Shown here one piece after another: positions 1-11,129 of a stretch of 64,000 nucleotides of DNA (position 1 is the stretch's first letter; every line of letters begins with the position of its first letter). The translations under genes and the position numbers were made by a program. The notes below the pieces were generated by a model, which was not told the origin of the DNA, did not search any database, and saw only the letters and a list, made by a program, of their open reading frames with translations. The DNA lies in assembly GCA_958450365.1 (NCBI GenBank), contig CAUEEP010000034.1:62001-126000 (forward strand), in the 5' to 3' direction. Source of the stretch: Mesorhabditis belari (taxonomy: Eukaryota; Nematoda; Chromadorea; Rhabditida; Rhabditidae).

Positions 1-87
1 AATCTTTCTCTATCCGAGCACATTTATGACGAAATACCGAAATCCCATCATGTTCTTTGTGCGCTTCCATAATCGCGTGCGCAAGCG

Positions 88-326
88 AAACTTGGGTAAT
101 TAAACCGGGCGAGAGGGGTTTTCGGTGGCCCCTATGCCGGCACAGTGTGCCAGACGCCGTTTTTTCTTACGAGAGACATGGAGAGAACGCACAATAGGGA
201 GCTCCAATAGAAGGCAACGCTGTGCGTTCTTTCCCTGTCGCTCGTAAGAAAAAGCGGTCTCTAGCACACAGGGTCTAGGTAGGAGCCGCCGGGAAACCCC
301 ATGAGCCGGTCTAATTACCCAAGTTT
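88..326. repeat. SL1-bearing foldback element, copy 1
   Basis: Palindromic element whose left end reads AAACTTGGGTAATTAAACC (88-106) and whose right end is the inverse with one mismatch (308-326). Inside each arm is the family signature: CCGG next to the leader-like string, a GGCACAGTGTGCCAGACGCC-type segment, a TTTTTCTTACGAG segment, and a CGCACA/TGTGCG pair near the centre. The string matches the first 19 bases of the nematode SL1 spliced leader. Its function, if any, is unknown. Confidence 0.85.
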
Positions 327-1165
327 CGTGCCCAGACCCAAACCCAAAGAAGAGCCGTCCAAGATTTCAAGCAAACTAAAAACCAAAAGCGATTCGAATT
401 CCCAATTCTCTAGTTTCCCAATCTATTTTCATTCGACACTTTTGCCCGTTTCATTGATAAGCGACTCCCAAAGAAAGAAAAGTGTTTCTCGATGGATCAA
501 TTACAGGAGAGGGCAAAATCTCCCTATTTTCTTTCCATTTTTTCCATTTTTTTCCATTTTTTCCATTTTTTCCATTTTTTTCCATTTCCTCCTCATTTTC
601 TTGATCTTATTTTGTGTGTTGACCGTTTTTTCGGTTTTTCGGGCAAAAATCCCTTCTCTAATCTAGAAACCCGATTTTTTTACAGTAATCCCGCTAAGAA
701 ATTAATATATATATGTTTTTTTTGTTCTGTTGCTGTCTTGTATATATTTTTCCTTTTCTTGATATCTTTTAGTCGATTTCGTGAGAGAAAATCTTGTTCA
801 GACTTTCAGAAATTTCATTTCTGAGAGACTTTTTTCAAATTTCAACTTTTTAAACCCAAATTTGTTTATTTTTTTTTTCGTCTAGAGCTGTTGAAGATTG
901 AAAAAAGAATTTGATAAAGATATTTCTTTTTGAAAGCTTAAAATGGAGTTTTTTTTTGGTAGATTACTGTATTAAAAAGTGACAAAATGGCTTATTTCCT
1001 GTTCAAAATCTGGCAAAATGATTCACTTCCTGTTTTTTTTCATATCATTGACTTTATTTCGACTTTTTGGTTACAGTAAACTAGAAAAAATTTACTCTAG
1101 TAGACTGTATTCATGAAATTTTCAAATTTTAGAAATTAATCTATCTTTTTAATGATAACAGAAAA
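327..1165. other. Non-coding, T-rich low-complexity DNA
   Basis: Pyrimidine-rich sequence with repeated TTTTTCCA runs around 530-600 and no exon-like stretch on either strand. The open frames here only translate homopolymer-rich DNA into Phe/Ser strings. Confidence 0.6.
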
Positions 1166-1376
1166 AAGCTTCAGCTTTCAGAGCTTCATCTTTCAGAGCT
1201 TTAGCTTTCAGAGCTTTAGCTTTCAGAGCTTTAGCTTTCAGAGCTTCAGCTTTCAGAGCTTCAGCTTTCAGAGCTTCAGCTTTCAGAGCTTCAGCTTTCA
1301 GAGCTTCATCTTTCAGAGCTTTAGCTTTCAGAGCTTCAGCTTTCAGAGCTTCATCTTTCAGAGCTTTAGCTTTCTT
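1166..1376. repeat. 15-bp tandem repeat (CTTTCAGAGCTTNAG)
   Basis: About 14 head-to-tail copies of a 15-base unit with variants AGCTTTAG, AGCTTCAG and AGCTTCAT. Because the unit is a multiple of three and lacks stops, both strands stay open (FQSFS on +, ALKAE on -). I regard these as repeat translations rather than genes. Confidence 0.9.
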
Positions 1377-2386
1377 GTTTAGCGAATTGGTAAACAATAG
1401 AAATCTTGTTTACCACTCCGCCTCTGAGTTCTTTTTGTTGACTATTTGAAATTCCATGAGTCAACCGTTGTTCACTTCTACAAAAGACTGAGTACTGTAC
1501 TGGATGAGAGCTTTAACCGAGTCAAATAGCCCTCAACTCTCCAACAGCCAACACATCTCCTCAAAACCTATTACAGTACCCTTAGAATTAGACATCTTTT
1601 TGCCTCTTATTGCCCCTTTCCATAGCCAAAAATCATTTCAATCTTTTAGTCAATATAATACTGTTAAAAATCTAGTCCCTGAATTGATTTTTTTCTGAAT
1701 TTTTCTAACAGCTTATCTTGTGATTTCTTTTTTTTCAAAAACCTACAGTATACCAATCACTTTTTTTGCTTATTCTCCTGGATTTGCCTATTTCTTTTGC
1801 CATCAGCAGAAAGATGGGAAATGGGAAGAAGAAAATGAGAAGAAGAAAAGGAGAAGAAGAAGAAGAAAAGGAGAAGAAGAAGAAGAAGAAGAAGAAGAAG
1901 AAAAAAATGAGTAAAGAAAAATCGGGGGTTGGTACGGGTCATAAAAGGGGAAAAGGGGAAAGTGGATGGGAAAGGGTAGCGAGGTGGCACAGACAACCAG
2001 AAAAACCGTTCCCCTAATTCATTCTGATATTCTTCTTTCCCGTGCCATCTTCTTGTTATCAATAGTTACCTTATAACGTTAGAAAATGGTAACTGAACGT
2101 TTAGTGGTTGATGATAACTTTTATTTGTTGATTTTCCTGGATTATCTAGAGTATTTGATTAGATTAGATACTTTTGGATCCATGGAAATTGCTCTTTAAC
2201 GGCTTACTCGATGAATTTTGGCATATTTTATTTGATTTGATAAGTTTTGAGCTAAAATAAATGAACCCAATGAACCTATTTAAACGATTTTCCATATATT
2301 TACGTATTTAAACCATTTTTCCATATCTATACAAAACTAGAGACATAGGAAATGGTGATCAATTACCTTTAAAAAAACGAAAAATT
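1377..2386. other. Intergenic, with GAA-rich tract 1815-1910
   Basis: No exon-like sequence. A purine tract of GAAGAA and GGAGAAGAAG units lies at about 1815-1910. Its mirror is an artificial poly-Leu frame on the other strand. Confidence 0.6.
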
Positions 2387-2455
2387 AAGCCACGGACTCG
2401 AACCCGAGTGGCCTTGCTTTGTAAACCTAGCCGACTACCACTCGGCCATCACCCT
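2387..2455 (-). tRNA. tRNA-like sequence, degenerate
   Basis: Read on the minus strand it has a good A-box (GATGGCCGAGTGGTAGTCGG) and B-box (GGGTTCGAGTCC), in the style of Ser/Leu tRNAs. The anticodon stem and acceptor pairing are poor, so it is more likely a tRNA pseudogene or tRNA-derived repeat than a working gene. Confidence 0.45.
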
Positions 2456-3122
2456 TTCCTGAAGCCCCTGGGGAAATCTGCTTGTAAACTCGAAGGAAGA
2501 TTTTTCCATACAAATCCCAGACAAAACTTTGAGTACTTATAACTTTTGACAGAGTGCTCCTTAGCAAAAACGGAAAGCGGATTCGGAATCAGCGTGTAAT
2601 TCTGCGTTTAATTATCTATTGCTTATTGCATTAGCTTCAAGATTATCCATTTTTTTCTGATATATTCAACAAAATTTGAATAATTTCTGATATCTACTGT
2701 AATCTCTCGTTCAAACTGATATCGATCATTGAAATACAGTTCGCGAAACTCATTTTCCTTAAAGGAACTCATTTTCCTTAAATGTAAACGGCAAGAGATG
2801 GCAAAGAAGAGGTGAGAGACACAGAGGAGCGTTGATCTAAAAAAAAGAGGACACCCATTGCTTTCCCCCAGCCTTACCCTATCGCCAATAAGAGAAAAGA
2901 CACCATCTGCACATCGAAATCTCTTTTTTTTCTCCTCTCTCATTGTCTCTGTCTCTATCTTTTCTCGATTTCTCTGTCTTTCTTAGTCTCCTTTGACCCC
3001 CAGGCACCAATCCATACCCAGCCTGTACCCTGCCCAGTCTACTCTAAACCTCAGCGTCCCATCCCCACCATTCATTCTCTTTCTTTTCTCTTTCTTCATC
3101 CGTTTTACTTTAGAGTAAACTT
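2456..3122. other. Intergenic, CT-rich end
   Basis: Contains a duplicated GGAACTCATTTTCCTTAAA-type motif near 2745-2785. From about 2930 to 3110 it is strongly C/T-rich, which could be a 5' untranslated or promoter segment. I cannot tie it to a gene. Confidence 0.4.
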
Positions 3123-3253
3123 GATCCAGTCAAGCTTCAATTTCAAGGATACAAGATAGATAAAAGATATTCAGGGAACAATATCTTTAATGCTATTGTT
3201 GCCTGAATATCTTTAATCTTCTTGTATTCTTGAACTTGAAACTTGACTGGATC
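3123..3253. repeat. Palindromic element, GATCCAGTCAAG ends
   Basis: Imperfect inverted repeat. It begins GATCCAGTCAAG and ends CTTGACTGGATC, with inner arms around AAAGATATTCAGG...CCTGAATATCTTT. It would fold into one hairpin of about 60 bp. No coding capacity. Confidence 0.8.
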
Positions 3254-3266
3254 TCCTCTCAGCGTT

Positions 3267-3441
3267 GTATATGTTGTGTTCGATTTAGATTTCCGTCCGA
3301 TTTAGATTCAGCCTAAATCGGACGTCCGATATAGACTGTAATCTAAATAGGAAGTCCGATATAGACTGTAATCTAAATAGGACGTCCGCGATAAGTTCAA
3401 TCTAAATCGGACGGAAATCTAAATCGGACACAACATATATA
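3267..3441. repeat. Hairpin element with TATATGTTGT ends and CGTCCGATTTAG core
   Basis: Outer arms TATATGTTGTGTTCGATTTA / TAAATCGGACACAACATATA enclose several copies of GTCCGATWTAGA and its complement. It is related in plan, but not in core sequence, to the elements at 8669-8956 and 63628-63770. Confidence 0.8.
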
Positions 3442-3659
3442 TTTTGAATATCTTTTTTAAACTAGATATTTATCTCATAACTTCGCTATATCTTTAAGAT
3501 CTTTCAGATACCCTGGAGCTATTCTAAATATCCAGTTCTATCTCTCTTTGTACTCCGAAATGCACTCCTTCTAATGATGTTCAATAAGTGCAAACTTACA
3601 AATCTGCACATTTTTTCAAGCTCTTTATCCTCAATCCAATTTGCTAATTAAATGAAATT

Positions 3660-3806
3660 TGTTCAAATTCTTTTATTCTTTTCTTTTCTTCTTTTCTTCT
3701 TTTATTCTTTTTCTTCTTTTATTCTTTTTTTATTCTTTTATTCTTTTCTTCTTTTCTTCTTTTCTTCTTTTATTCTTTTATTCTTTTCTTCTTTTATTCT
3801 TTTCTC
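3660..3806. repeat. TTCTTTTATTC polypyrimidine tandem repeat
   Basis: Irregular tandem array of TTCTTTTCTTC and TTTATTCTTT units. Confidence 0.85.
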
Positions 3807-4337
3807 ATGCATAAATCGTTGATCTCTAATCGTCTCTAATCATTTCTAATCCGTTTTATTTCAAAAAAATTTCTAAACTTTCTCATAATTTTCAATTGGA
3901 AAACTATTTGAGAGAAGATTTATAGAAATAAGAGAAGAAATAAGAATGAAGAGAGGAAAGACAAAGCATTCAACATGCAAATGTTGAATAGCTTAATGAT
4001 TGATTCATAATATAGCACGATATTGGTGAAGGAATTGGAAAAATAAAGATTTCTGGAGAAGCGATTGAACCTTCAGCCTTTCCCACCAATTTCTTTAAAC
4101 ACTGAGCTATTTTATTTTAAATCGAGAGGGAAAGACATGGTCTTTTCAATTCGATCATAGGAAAGACATAGGGAAAGACAAGACAGAATAGTCTGTTTTA
4201 AGTTCTCTTAATCAATAAGAATCTTTTCTTTTATCTTTACTTTTTTTATATATTTTCTTCACTTATCTTCACTAGAAATCTAGAGAGAAAAGACAAAAAA
4301 CACAAGAATTTTGAATGAGAGAAATGGCAAAGAAAGA

Positions 4338-4455
4338 TTCTTCTTTCTCTCTTTCTTTCTTTCTTTCTCTCTTGCTTTCTTGCTTTCTTTCTTTCTTTCT
4401 TTCTTTCCTTCTTTCCTTCTTTCTTTCTCTCTTTCTCCCTTTCTTTCTTTTTAAG
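4338..4455. repeat. (CTTT)n microsatellite
   Basis: Tetranucleotide repeat with CTTG and CTTC variants. A second pure run lies at about 4629-4658. Confidence 0.9.
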
Positions 4456-5039
4456 CCAAATACTTTCACTAATTTCCTTCCATCAAATACCATAGTTTAC
4501 CCTTTTTTCGTTCTTCTTTTTTCTCTTTTCTTAGTAAAATAGCTAGTAATCGTTTTCAAATATACTTTATGCTCAAAAATGGAAACCCACTCGTTCTAGT
4601 GCACTCGTTTCTTTATGTCTTGAACAATTTCTTTCTTTCTTTCTTTCTTTCTTTCTTTTTCTGTTAATGTCTTGACCAATTTCGAAAAAAAAAGATAAAT
4701 AATGCACTAAAAAGGGAATATTTTTAATAATAAGTGTAAATAAAACAAAGTTTTCTCATTTGATTCAATATTTGAGATCATTTTTTTCATGTCGATCTCC
4801 GTTGGTCTTTTCTCACAACTGACCTCAAATGTGAATGATCGAATTGAATGGAATTCAAATGATGGAATCACTTTCTCATTTTGAGATATTTCTCTTTTCT
4901 TTCACATCAAAATTTGTGTCGAAAAACAAGGAAGATAAAGTCAGTAAATGAAAAACAATCAGATCATAATCGGGAATCAAAATTTCCATAGAAGTAATAG
5001 AATTGCATTGATTCAAAAAGACTAATCCATTCGAGTTCA

Positions 5040-5340
5040 TCGATTGGACAACTTCTGAACTTCTAAAGTCTCTTGAGCAACTTCTGAACAACCTCTCAAC
5101 TTCTAAAGTCTCTTGAACAACTCCTGAACTTTTAAACTCTCTTGGAAAACTTCTGAACAACTTCTGAGCTTCTAAAGTCTCTTGAACAACCTCTAAACAA
5201 CCTCTAAACAACTTCTGAACAACTTCTGAACTTTCAAACTCTCTTGGAAAACTTCTGAACAACCTCTCAACTTCTAAAGTCTCTTGAACAACTTCTGCAC
5301 AATTTCTGAAATCTCTTGAACAACTTCTGAAACTTCTATC
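5040..5340. repeat. Irregular tandem repeat (CTTCTGAACAACTTCTRAA)
   Basis: About 300 bases of degenerate units built from TTCTAAAGTCTCTTGAACAA and CTTCTGAACAACCTCT. It creates an uninterrupted minus-strand frame rich in EVVQETLE, which looks like translated repeat rather than a gene: there are no domain features and no coding sequence outside the array. Confidence 0.75.
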
Positions 5341-6068
5341 ATCAGTTCGCAATCTCAGAGTTGACAGAGCTCAAATTTCAATTCAAATTTGTATGCGGGT
5401 TTGTAAAAGCTACTGTATCCAGATCGTTTGACTCAAAAACGAAACGCTAACCCATCCATCGCCACATCCACTTTCCCATTCATTCTCCTCTCATTTTTTT
5501 TTTGTTTTTCTGTAGCCATTCTTCTTTGAATGTTCATATTAGAAACGAATGAATGGAAAAGGTGAGGGCGGGGAAAGAGAAAAGGAAAGGGAAAAGGGAA
5601 AAGGGAAAAGGGAAAAAAAGGGAGAAGGGAAAAGAAATGAGAAAAGAAATGAGAAAAAAAAACGAAAGAGAAGAGAAGAGAACTCTGAGGTTAGAGGGAC
5701 GCGCGTAGTGATATCGATTGGAGAGAATTTGGAATCTCACCCCGTTTTTTTTTCCCAAAAAAGTGAGCTCAATTTTTGTTGTCAGAGTTGACCGTTCGAA
5801 ACGTGACTTCTGAGATTTTAAAAAACCGTTTTTTAAACGTTTTCGATTAATTTTCTTCATTTTCCATCAAATCCCATTTTTTCAAGTTTTCAGATTTTTT
5901 TGATCGAAAAATTTCCCTTTTCATGATTCCATTTTCTCGGAATTCTCGAGTTTACATGCTTTATTTTGTCTTCATTTCATTTTCAACCAATCAACACAAA
6001 TTTTTGAAATATTTCTTTCATTGTTTCTTCATTTTTTTGGCGAATTTTTAATAATCATTAGTTCCTGA
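5341..6068. other. Intergenic, GGGAAAA-rich tract 5560-5665
   Basis: No exon-like sequence. A GGGAAAA/GAGAAAA purine tract is the only structure I see. Confidence 0.5.
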
Positions 6069-6660
6069 AGCTTTTGTGCGTTCTCTCTCTGTCTCTCGTA
6101 AGAAAAAGTGGGGTCTGGCACACTGTACCGGGATAGGGGTCAGCGAAAAGTCCCTCGCCCGGTTTAATTACCCAAGTTTTTCGGGAATTGCTGAATCTAT
6201 TTTGGATGGGATTTAGCTAGTACACTGAAACCAGGCTGTGTGCGTTCTCTCTATGTCTCTCATAAGAAAACGTGGCGTCTGGCACACTGCCTGGATACAA
6301 TCCGCTGGAAAAGCCCCTCACCCGGTTTAATTACCCAAGTCTTTCGGGAATTGCTGAATCTATTTTGGATGGGATTTAGCTAGTAAACAGGAATCAGGCT
6401 CTGTGCGTTCTATCTCTGTCTCTCGTAAGAAAAAGTGGCGTCTGGCACACTGTGCCGGGGTAGGGGCCACCGAAAATCCCCCACCCGGTTTAATTACCCA
6501 ATTTTTTCGGGAATTGCTAAATCTATTGGATTTAGCTGGAACCAGGCTGTGTGCGTTCTCTCTCTCTCTCTCGTAGGTAAAAAGTGGGGTCTGGCACACT
6601 GGCCGGATACAAGCTTCCGTAAATGCCTCTCGCCCGGTTTAATTACCCAAGTTTCGCGCG
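6069..6660. repeat. SL1-bearing repeat, four-unit tandem array (163-bp period)
   Basis: Head-to-tail units running GTGCGTTCTCTCTCTGTCTC, then the TCTGGCACACTG segment, CCCGGTTTAATTACCC, and TTCGGGAATTGCTGAATC. The leader-like strings start at 6161, 6324, 6487 and 6636, giving spacings of 163, 163 and 149. Units 2 and 3 have small changes in the string. All four point the same way. Confidence 0.9.
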
Positions 6661-7499
6661 ATGGTAAAGCGCAGAGTACTTTTCAACATTTTTTTACCAG
6701 ATTCCTCTGAAATTCTCTCGTTTCCAAGCCCTAAAGCCTTGATTTTTCTTTTTCTCCTTTTCTCTCAATTGATCGAATCGAAAAGATAAGAAAATATGGG
6801 GGGGGAATTGGATGAGAATCAATTTGGGCAAAAAAAAGTGGGGGAGAAAAGAGCTGACAGCAGCCTCTCGTTCGTGACGAATTGCTCGATTTGGGCTTTT
6901 TTGTCTATGAGCTTATAACAATGATCGAATAGAAAGTGGCGGTTGGATTACGGTAGTTTTGGGCGCTTTTTTTTGGCTCAAGAATTTTCGTAGTTGTTTA
7001 CAAATTTTCGCCTGTACTTTCCCAATTTTCATTAATTCTCTTTCTCATTTCAAATTCTCATTTAATTCTCAAATTCTCACATTACTCATTTAATAATTTT
7101 TGACAATGAGAATTTGATTTCAATTTGATTTCAAAGTTTCTTTACCGTATTCTCTTAATTATTCTCTTTTTTTTCTTTTATTATTTGCTGACTCAATTCT
7201 GTTTTTCTTCAATTTTTTAATCAAAAACAATACAAATTTTTGAATTTGAAAAGAGAAGTACAAAAAATAAGAAAAAGAAAAAAAAAGAAAACAGATGAAA
7301 TGATTGGCGAGAGATTAGAAAAAGAAAAAGAAAAATGGGTACAAAAGTAAATGAATGATTACTGTAGAATAAATATGGCCATAATCGAGAATTTAAAGAA
7401 GATACCGTACTCCTCTATCACCCAAAACTTTCTCATTTCAAAATGTTGCCTAAATCCATTTTAGGCAACATTTTAGGCAAATTTTTCATAATCATTGGT
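6661..7499. other. Intergenic AT-rich DNA
   Basis: No gene-like exons. Contains a direct/inverted TTTAGGCAACATTTTAGGCA motif near 7440-7480 and A-rich AAAGAAAAAGAAA runs. Confidence 0.5.
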
Positions 7500-7715
7500 T
7501 CCTGAAGCTTTTGTGCGTTCTCTCTCTGTCTCTCATAAGAAAAAGTGGCATCTGGCACACTGTGCTGGGATAGGGGCCACCGAAAGCCCTCACCCGGTTT
7601 AATTACCCAAGTTTTTCGGGAATTGCTAAATCTATTTCTGATGGGATTTAGCTAGTGCACTGGAGTCAGGCTTGGTGCGTCCTCTCTCTGTCTCTCGTAA
7701 GAAAGAGGGAAAGCG
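7500..7715 (+). repeat. SL1-bearing repeat, single unit
   Basis: One unit of the 163-bp type found at 6069-6660, with an intact GGTTTAATTACCCAAGTTT at 7596-7614 and the same downstream TTCGGGAATTGCTAAATCTA. Confidence 0.85.
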
Positions 7716-7719
7716 GGTT

Positions 7720-8345
7720 ATGCTGGGACGCTTTGCCAGATGAAGAGCGATTGTGTTCGCGCACAAAGAACACCTTCAGAGTCAAAGTCGCTTTTTCTAT
7801 TGCTTTTTAAAAAGCTTCTAGAGAAGACTTAGAGCTGTAAAGTTTTACCCTTTCAGCATAAATTTCCAAACTTGGGTAATTAAACCGAGAAACCGACAGA
7901 GGCTCAGAAGGGATTATGTGCCAGATGGAGAGCGATTACGTGGCCGCACAAAGAACCCTCACTTTATCTTTTCTTTTGCTTTCTAAATAGCTTCTAAATA
8001 TGATTTAGAGCTGTAAAGTTTTACCCAAGGGTTTTCGGGGTCAAGGAATCGATTAGCAGGGTTTATTTTAACCCTTAGTGGATGGAAAGTCACGAATATT
8101 CGGACTTTTTATCAGTTATTAAGGTAGTTCAATTCCCCAAGTATCAATAAATTGCAACATTTCTCTGATGTGTTTTTCTTTTCTTTCTTTTCATTCAAAT
8201 AAACGCTGGCCATTAAAATTTTAACCTTAACCAAAAGAAAGAAAAGAAAAGAATCCTTTTCTGGATCAATGATCAATCAAATTTGTATCTAGGGGTTTTT
8301 GGGGTTAATGAATCGATTGGCGGGGTTTATTTTAAGTCTTAATCG
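7720..8345. repeat. Dispersed repeat, inverted copy at 27.5-28.1 kb
   Basis: Carries an SL1-like string on the minus strand (7868-7886), then the segments GTGCCAGATGGAGAGCGATT, CTTCTAAATATGATTTAGAG, GGAATCGATTAGCAGGGTTT and AATTGCAACATTTCTCTGA. All recur in reverse orientation at 27520-28075. A fragment of the AATCGATTRRYGGGGTTTAT part also recurs at 8300-8345 and near 33690. Confidence 0.8.
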
Positions 8346-8668
8346 GTGAAAATTCGCCAAAGCTACTTTTTCTCTGAAATCGCTCTACTTTTATCCCTTT
8401 TCTTACCGTATTCAAAAGGGTTTTGCCGGTGATTTTTGCTGTTTTTTTGCTCTCTTTCCATTTCCCGAAATCAATCTGCGTCATTTTGCTCTCTTTCCAT
8501 TTTCTCTCTTCGTTTTTTTGCTTTTTTTTCCCGATTACCTCATTTCTTTTGCCTTTTCCCCAAAGTTTTCTCTTTTTTTCGGATTAATTCTTTTACAAAT
8601 TTTCGCTACAATCTTTTTTGACTCATTTTTCTTTGATTTTTGGCTTTGTTTATTGAATTTTTAAATAT

Positions 8669-8956
8669 CTATATGTCGTAACCGATGAAGGATTTCAGCC
8701 GAAGTCTCAGGCTTCTTCGGCTAGCGGATGAAGTGAAGATGAAGTCTCCAGCTTCTTCCGCTTGAGATGAAGTCTCAAGCTTCTTCGGCTAGCCGATGAA
8801 GTCTCAAGCTTCTTCGGCTAGCCGATGAAGTGAAGATGAAGTCTCAAGCTTCTTCCGCTAGCCGATGAAGTCTCAAATTTTTTCGCTAGCGAAACCTTCT
8901 TCGGCTAACCGATGAAGTCTCAGACTTCTTTCCTTCATCGGCTACGACATATATAT
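8669..8956. repeat. Hairpin element, ATGTCGTARCCGATGAAG ends
   Basis: Outer inverted repeat ATATGTCGTAACCGATGAAG / CTTCATCGGCTACGACATAT. Inside are about eight copies of GATGAAGTCTCAAGCTTCTT followed by CGGCTAGC, each itself nearly palindromic. Confidence 0.85.
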
Positions 8957-9915
8957 TTATCTAAAGATCTAATATCTCAATAATAATATCTAATATCTAA
9001 TATTTGAATATTTCAATTCTAAATCAAGCATCGAACTGCATAAAGCGGCTCATCACTCAGCTCTCTCAATTTTCCTCCAAACTAGAACATCAAACTCTTT
9101 TCTCGGACTAAAATCTACTCAAATAGACGATTCTTTTTGTACTTTGTGCACTTTGTGCTTAGAATTTAGAAACAAACCCTTTCTAGTGCACTGGACTCTT
9201 CAATTTTTTTCAATTTTCTTCATTTTTCTTCAGTTTTCTTCAGTTTTTTTTCAATTTTCCTCAGTTTTCTTCATTTTTCTTCAATTTTCTAGAAGAAACC
9301 AGTCGCTTCTACTAGAAAATCTTGAATCAAGCGATAGGAAGGGTCTTTTTCTAAATTCTTAGAAAATTTTTTTCCTTTTTTTTTTCAATTAGATATTAGA
9401 TATTATTGTTTGAGTAGAATTTAGTTCAATTTTTAAAAAATTTTGACCACAAAGGTAGACAAGATAAAAATTGAAATCTCTTTTCGATAGTTTCCCCGAA
9501 TTTTCTCAATCTCGGGGATTTCTTTAGATTTACTGGATTGCAAAAATAAAAAAAGGTTTTCTTAAAAAAAAAAAATTTTTTTTAAATTTTCCGGCCCTTC
9601 AAAAAATTTTTACAAAAAAAATTTCGGGAAAAAAAATTAAAAAAAAAGGAGGGGTTAAGTTCGCAATTCTAGAAAAATTTTTTTTCCTTTTTTTTTTTCA
9701 TTTATGAATGGAGGATTTTCTTTTTCTTCCTCAGGTAATCCTTTGAAATTAAAGCTCAGCTTAAGCTACCGTACTCCCGGGGTGTTCACAGATTCTCTGT
9801 TATTCAAATGCCTTTTTTTTTGTGATTAGATGATTTTAGGAAAAAAAATACTCTTTCTGTACTCTTTCTTTTACTGTTCGACTTTTTCGAGAATTTAATA
9901 TGGATACCGCACACG
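8957..9915. other. Intergenic, low-complexity
   Basis: TTTTCTTCA runs (9200-9290) and poly-A/poly-T. Contains one copy of the short CTTTGTGC...CTTTCTAGTGCACTGG motif (9139-9190) that is scattered across the window. No gene. Confidence 0.5.
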
Positions 9916-10133
9916 AAACTTGGGTAATTAAACCGACCTAGCAGCTGTTTCCATCAACTTCTACCCGGCCAGTGTGCCAGACACTACTTTTTCTTACCAG
10001 CGACGGGGAAAGAACGCACAGCTAGCTTTGTGCGTTCTTTCCCCGTCGCTGGTAAGAAAAACTGGCGTCTGGCACACTGTCCTGGGGTGACATCCGCCGA
10101 AGAGACGGACGGTCGGTTTAATTACCCAAGTTT
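9916..10133. repeat. SL1-bearing foldback element
   Basis: A clean 218-bp foldback: AAACTTGGGTAATTAAACC at the left end and the perfect inverse at the right end (10115-10133). The arms carry AGTGTGCCAGACACTACTTT and TTCTTACCAGCGACGGGGAA and their complements, with a short loop near 10020. Confidence 0.9.
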
Positions 10134-11129
10134 GGGGCGTCATTGTAGGGAACCAGATTCAAGTTTCAACAGCTAACTTTCACTACAGATTTCGGCACTT
10201 TCCCGGCACTTTCTGTGCTGTTTTCCCGGGAAATTTCACAAGCCAAATTGGCCGGGAATCTGTCTCAGGTTAATCGCAAAAATCTCTAGTAATCTCTTCA
10301 GAAAACATGAGGAAATCATAGTTTTGCAAGAAAATAAAGTAAAACTTGCTAGTAAGCTTTCGTTTGATTATTTTGAAGAAATTTCTTAGCTCTGAGATTT
10401 CTCGGGCTCTAAAAGTCGCTTAGATCTGATTCATTTACGTTCAAATTTGCTTATCAAGCAACTAAAAGAGTTTTCTGACTTGTAACCTGTGAAAATTGAA
10501 TAAACTAGCAAGAATCGATCCATTACCAAATCCCTAAGGTCCAGCTACAGTAGTCAAGCTACAGTAGTCCAGCTGCAGTAGTCAAGCTAGAATAGTCAAG
10601 CTGCAGTAGTCCAGCTACAGTAGTCCAACAAACTGGCTTTGAAACTGGATCAACTAATTGATCCAGTTTCGAGCCCGGATCCGTTACAAGTCAAGGCCAC
10701 TGATTAAGCTGTTAACTCGAATTCCGAACCGAATTTCCTCTTCAAAAACTGACCGTATTCTCGCGGAAATCTCGTGATATTTTTTCATCTAATTATCTCG
10801 TTTCCTTTTCTCATTTTCACATCAATTTTCTTGAGCAAAGTTCATGAAAAATGGAAAGAAAAAAAGAAAAATTTCCCCTAATCAACTCTTTTTTTTTTTC
10901 GAGGAGTTGATTTTCCTCAAAAATTTTTCATTTTTCATTAATCTGTCTGCATTTTTTTTAGTTAGAAAAGTTCTAATTTTCAATTAAAAAAAAAGAGGGA
11001 AAATTCAAGTCAGCTGGTCATTTTGAGTACATTTTTCTCTTCTAATTCCCCTGTTTCTTCGAATTTTCGTGTTTTTAAAAGATTAAATTGCATTGAAATC
11101 ATTCAGAGAATGGATTTTTTTCATTGATA
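10134..11129. other. Intergenic, with CAGTAGTCCAGCTA repeat 10548-10627
   Basis: A short array of a CAGCTACAGTAGTC-type unit is followed by a small palindrome, AACTGGATCAACTAATTGAT / CCAGTTTCGAG, at about 10635-10670. No exons recognised. Confidence 0.5.

Noticed and set aside
1149..1397. Open frames on both strands across the 15-bp repeat
   Set aside because: Unit length is a multiple of three, so frames stay open automatically; no coding sequence outside the array.
4025..4112. Possible minus-strand tRNA (TAGCTCAGTG ... GGTTCAATCG)
   Set aside because: Boxes are present but no stem pairs convincingly; weaker than the other relics.
4876..5352. 158-codon minus-strand frame rich in EVVQETLE
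   Set aside because: Confined to a degenerate tandem repeat and continues into unrelated AT-rich sequence; no splice signals or domain.
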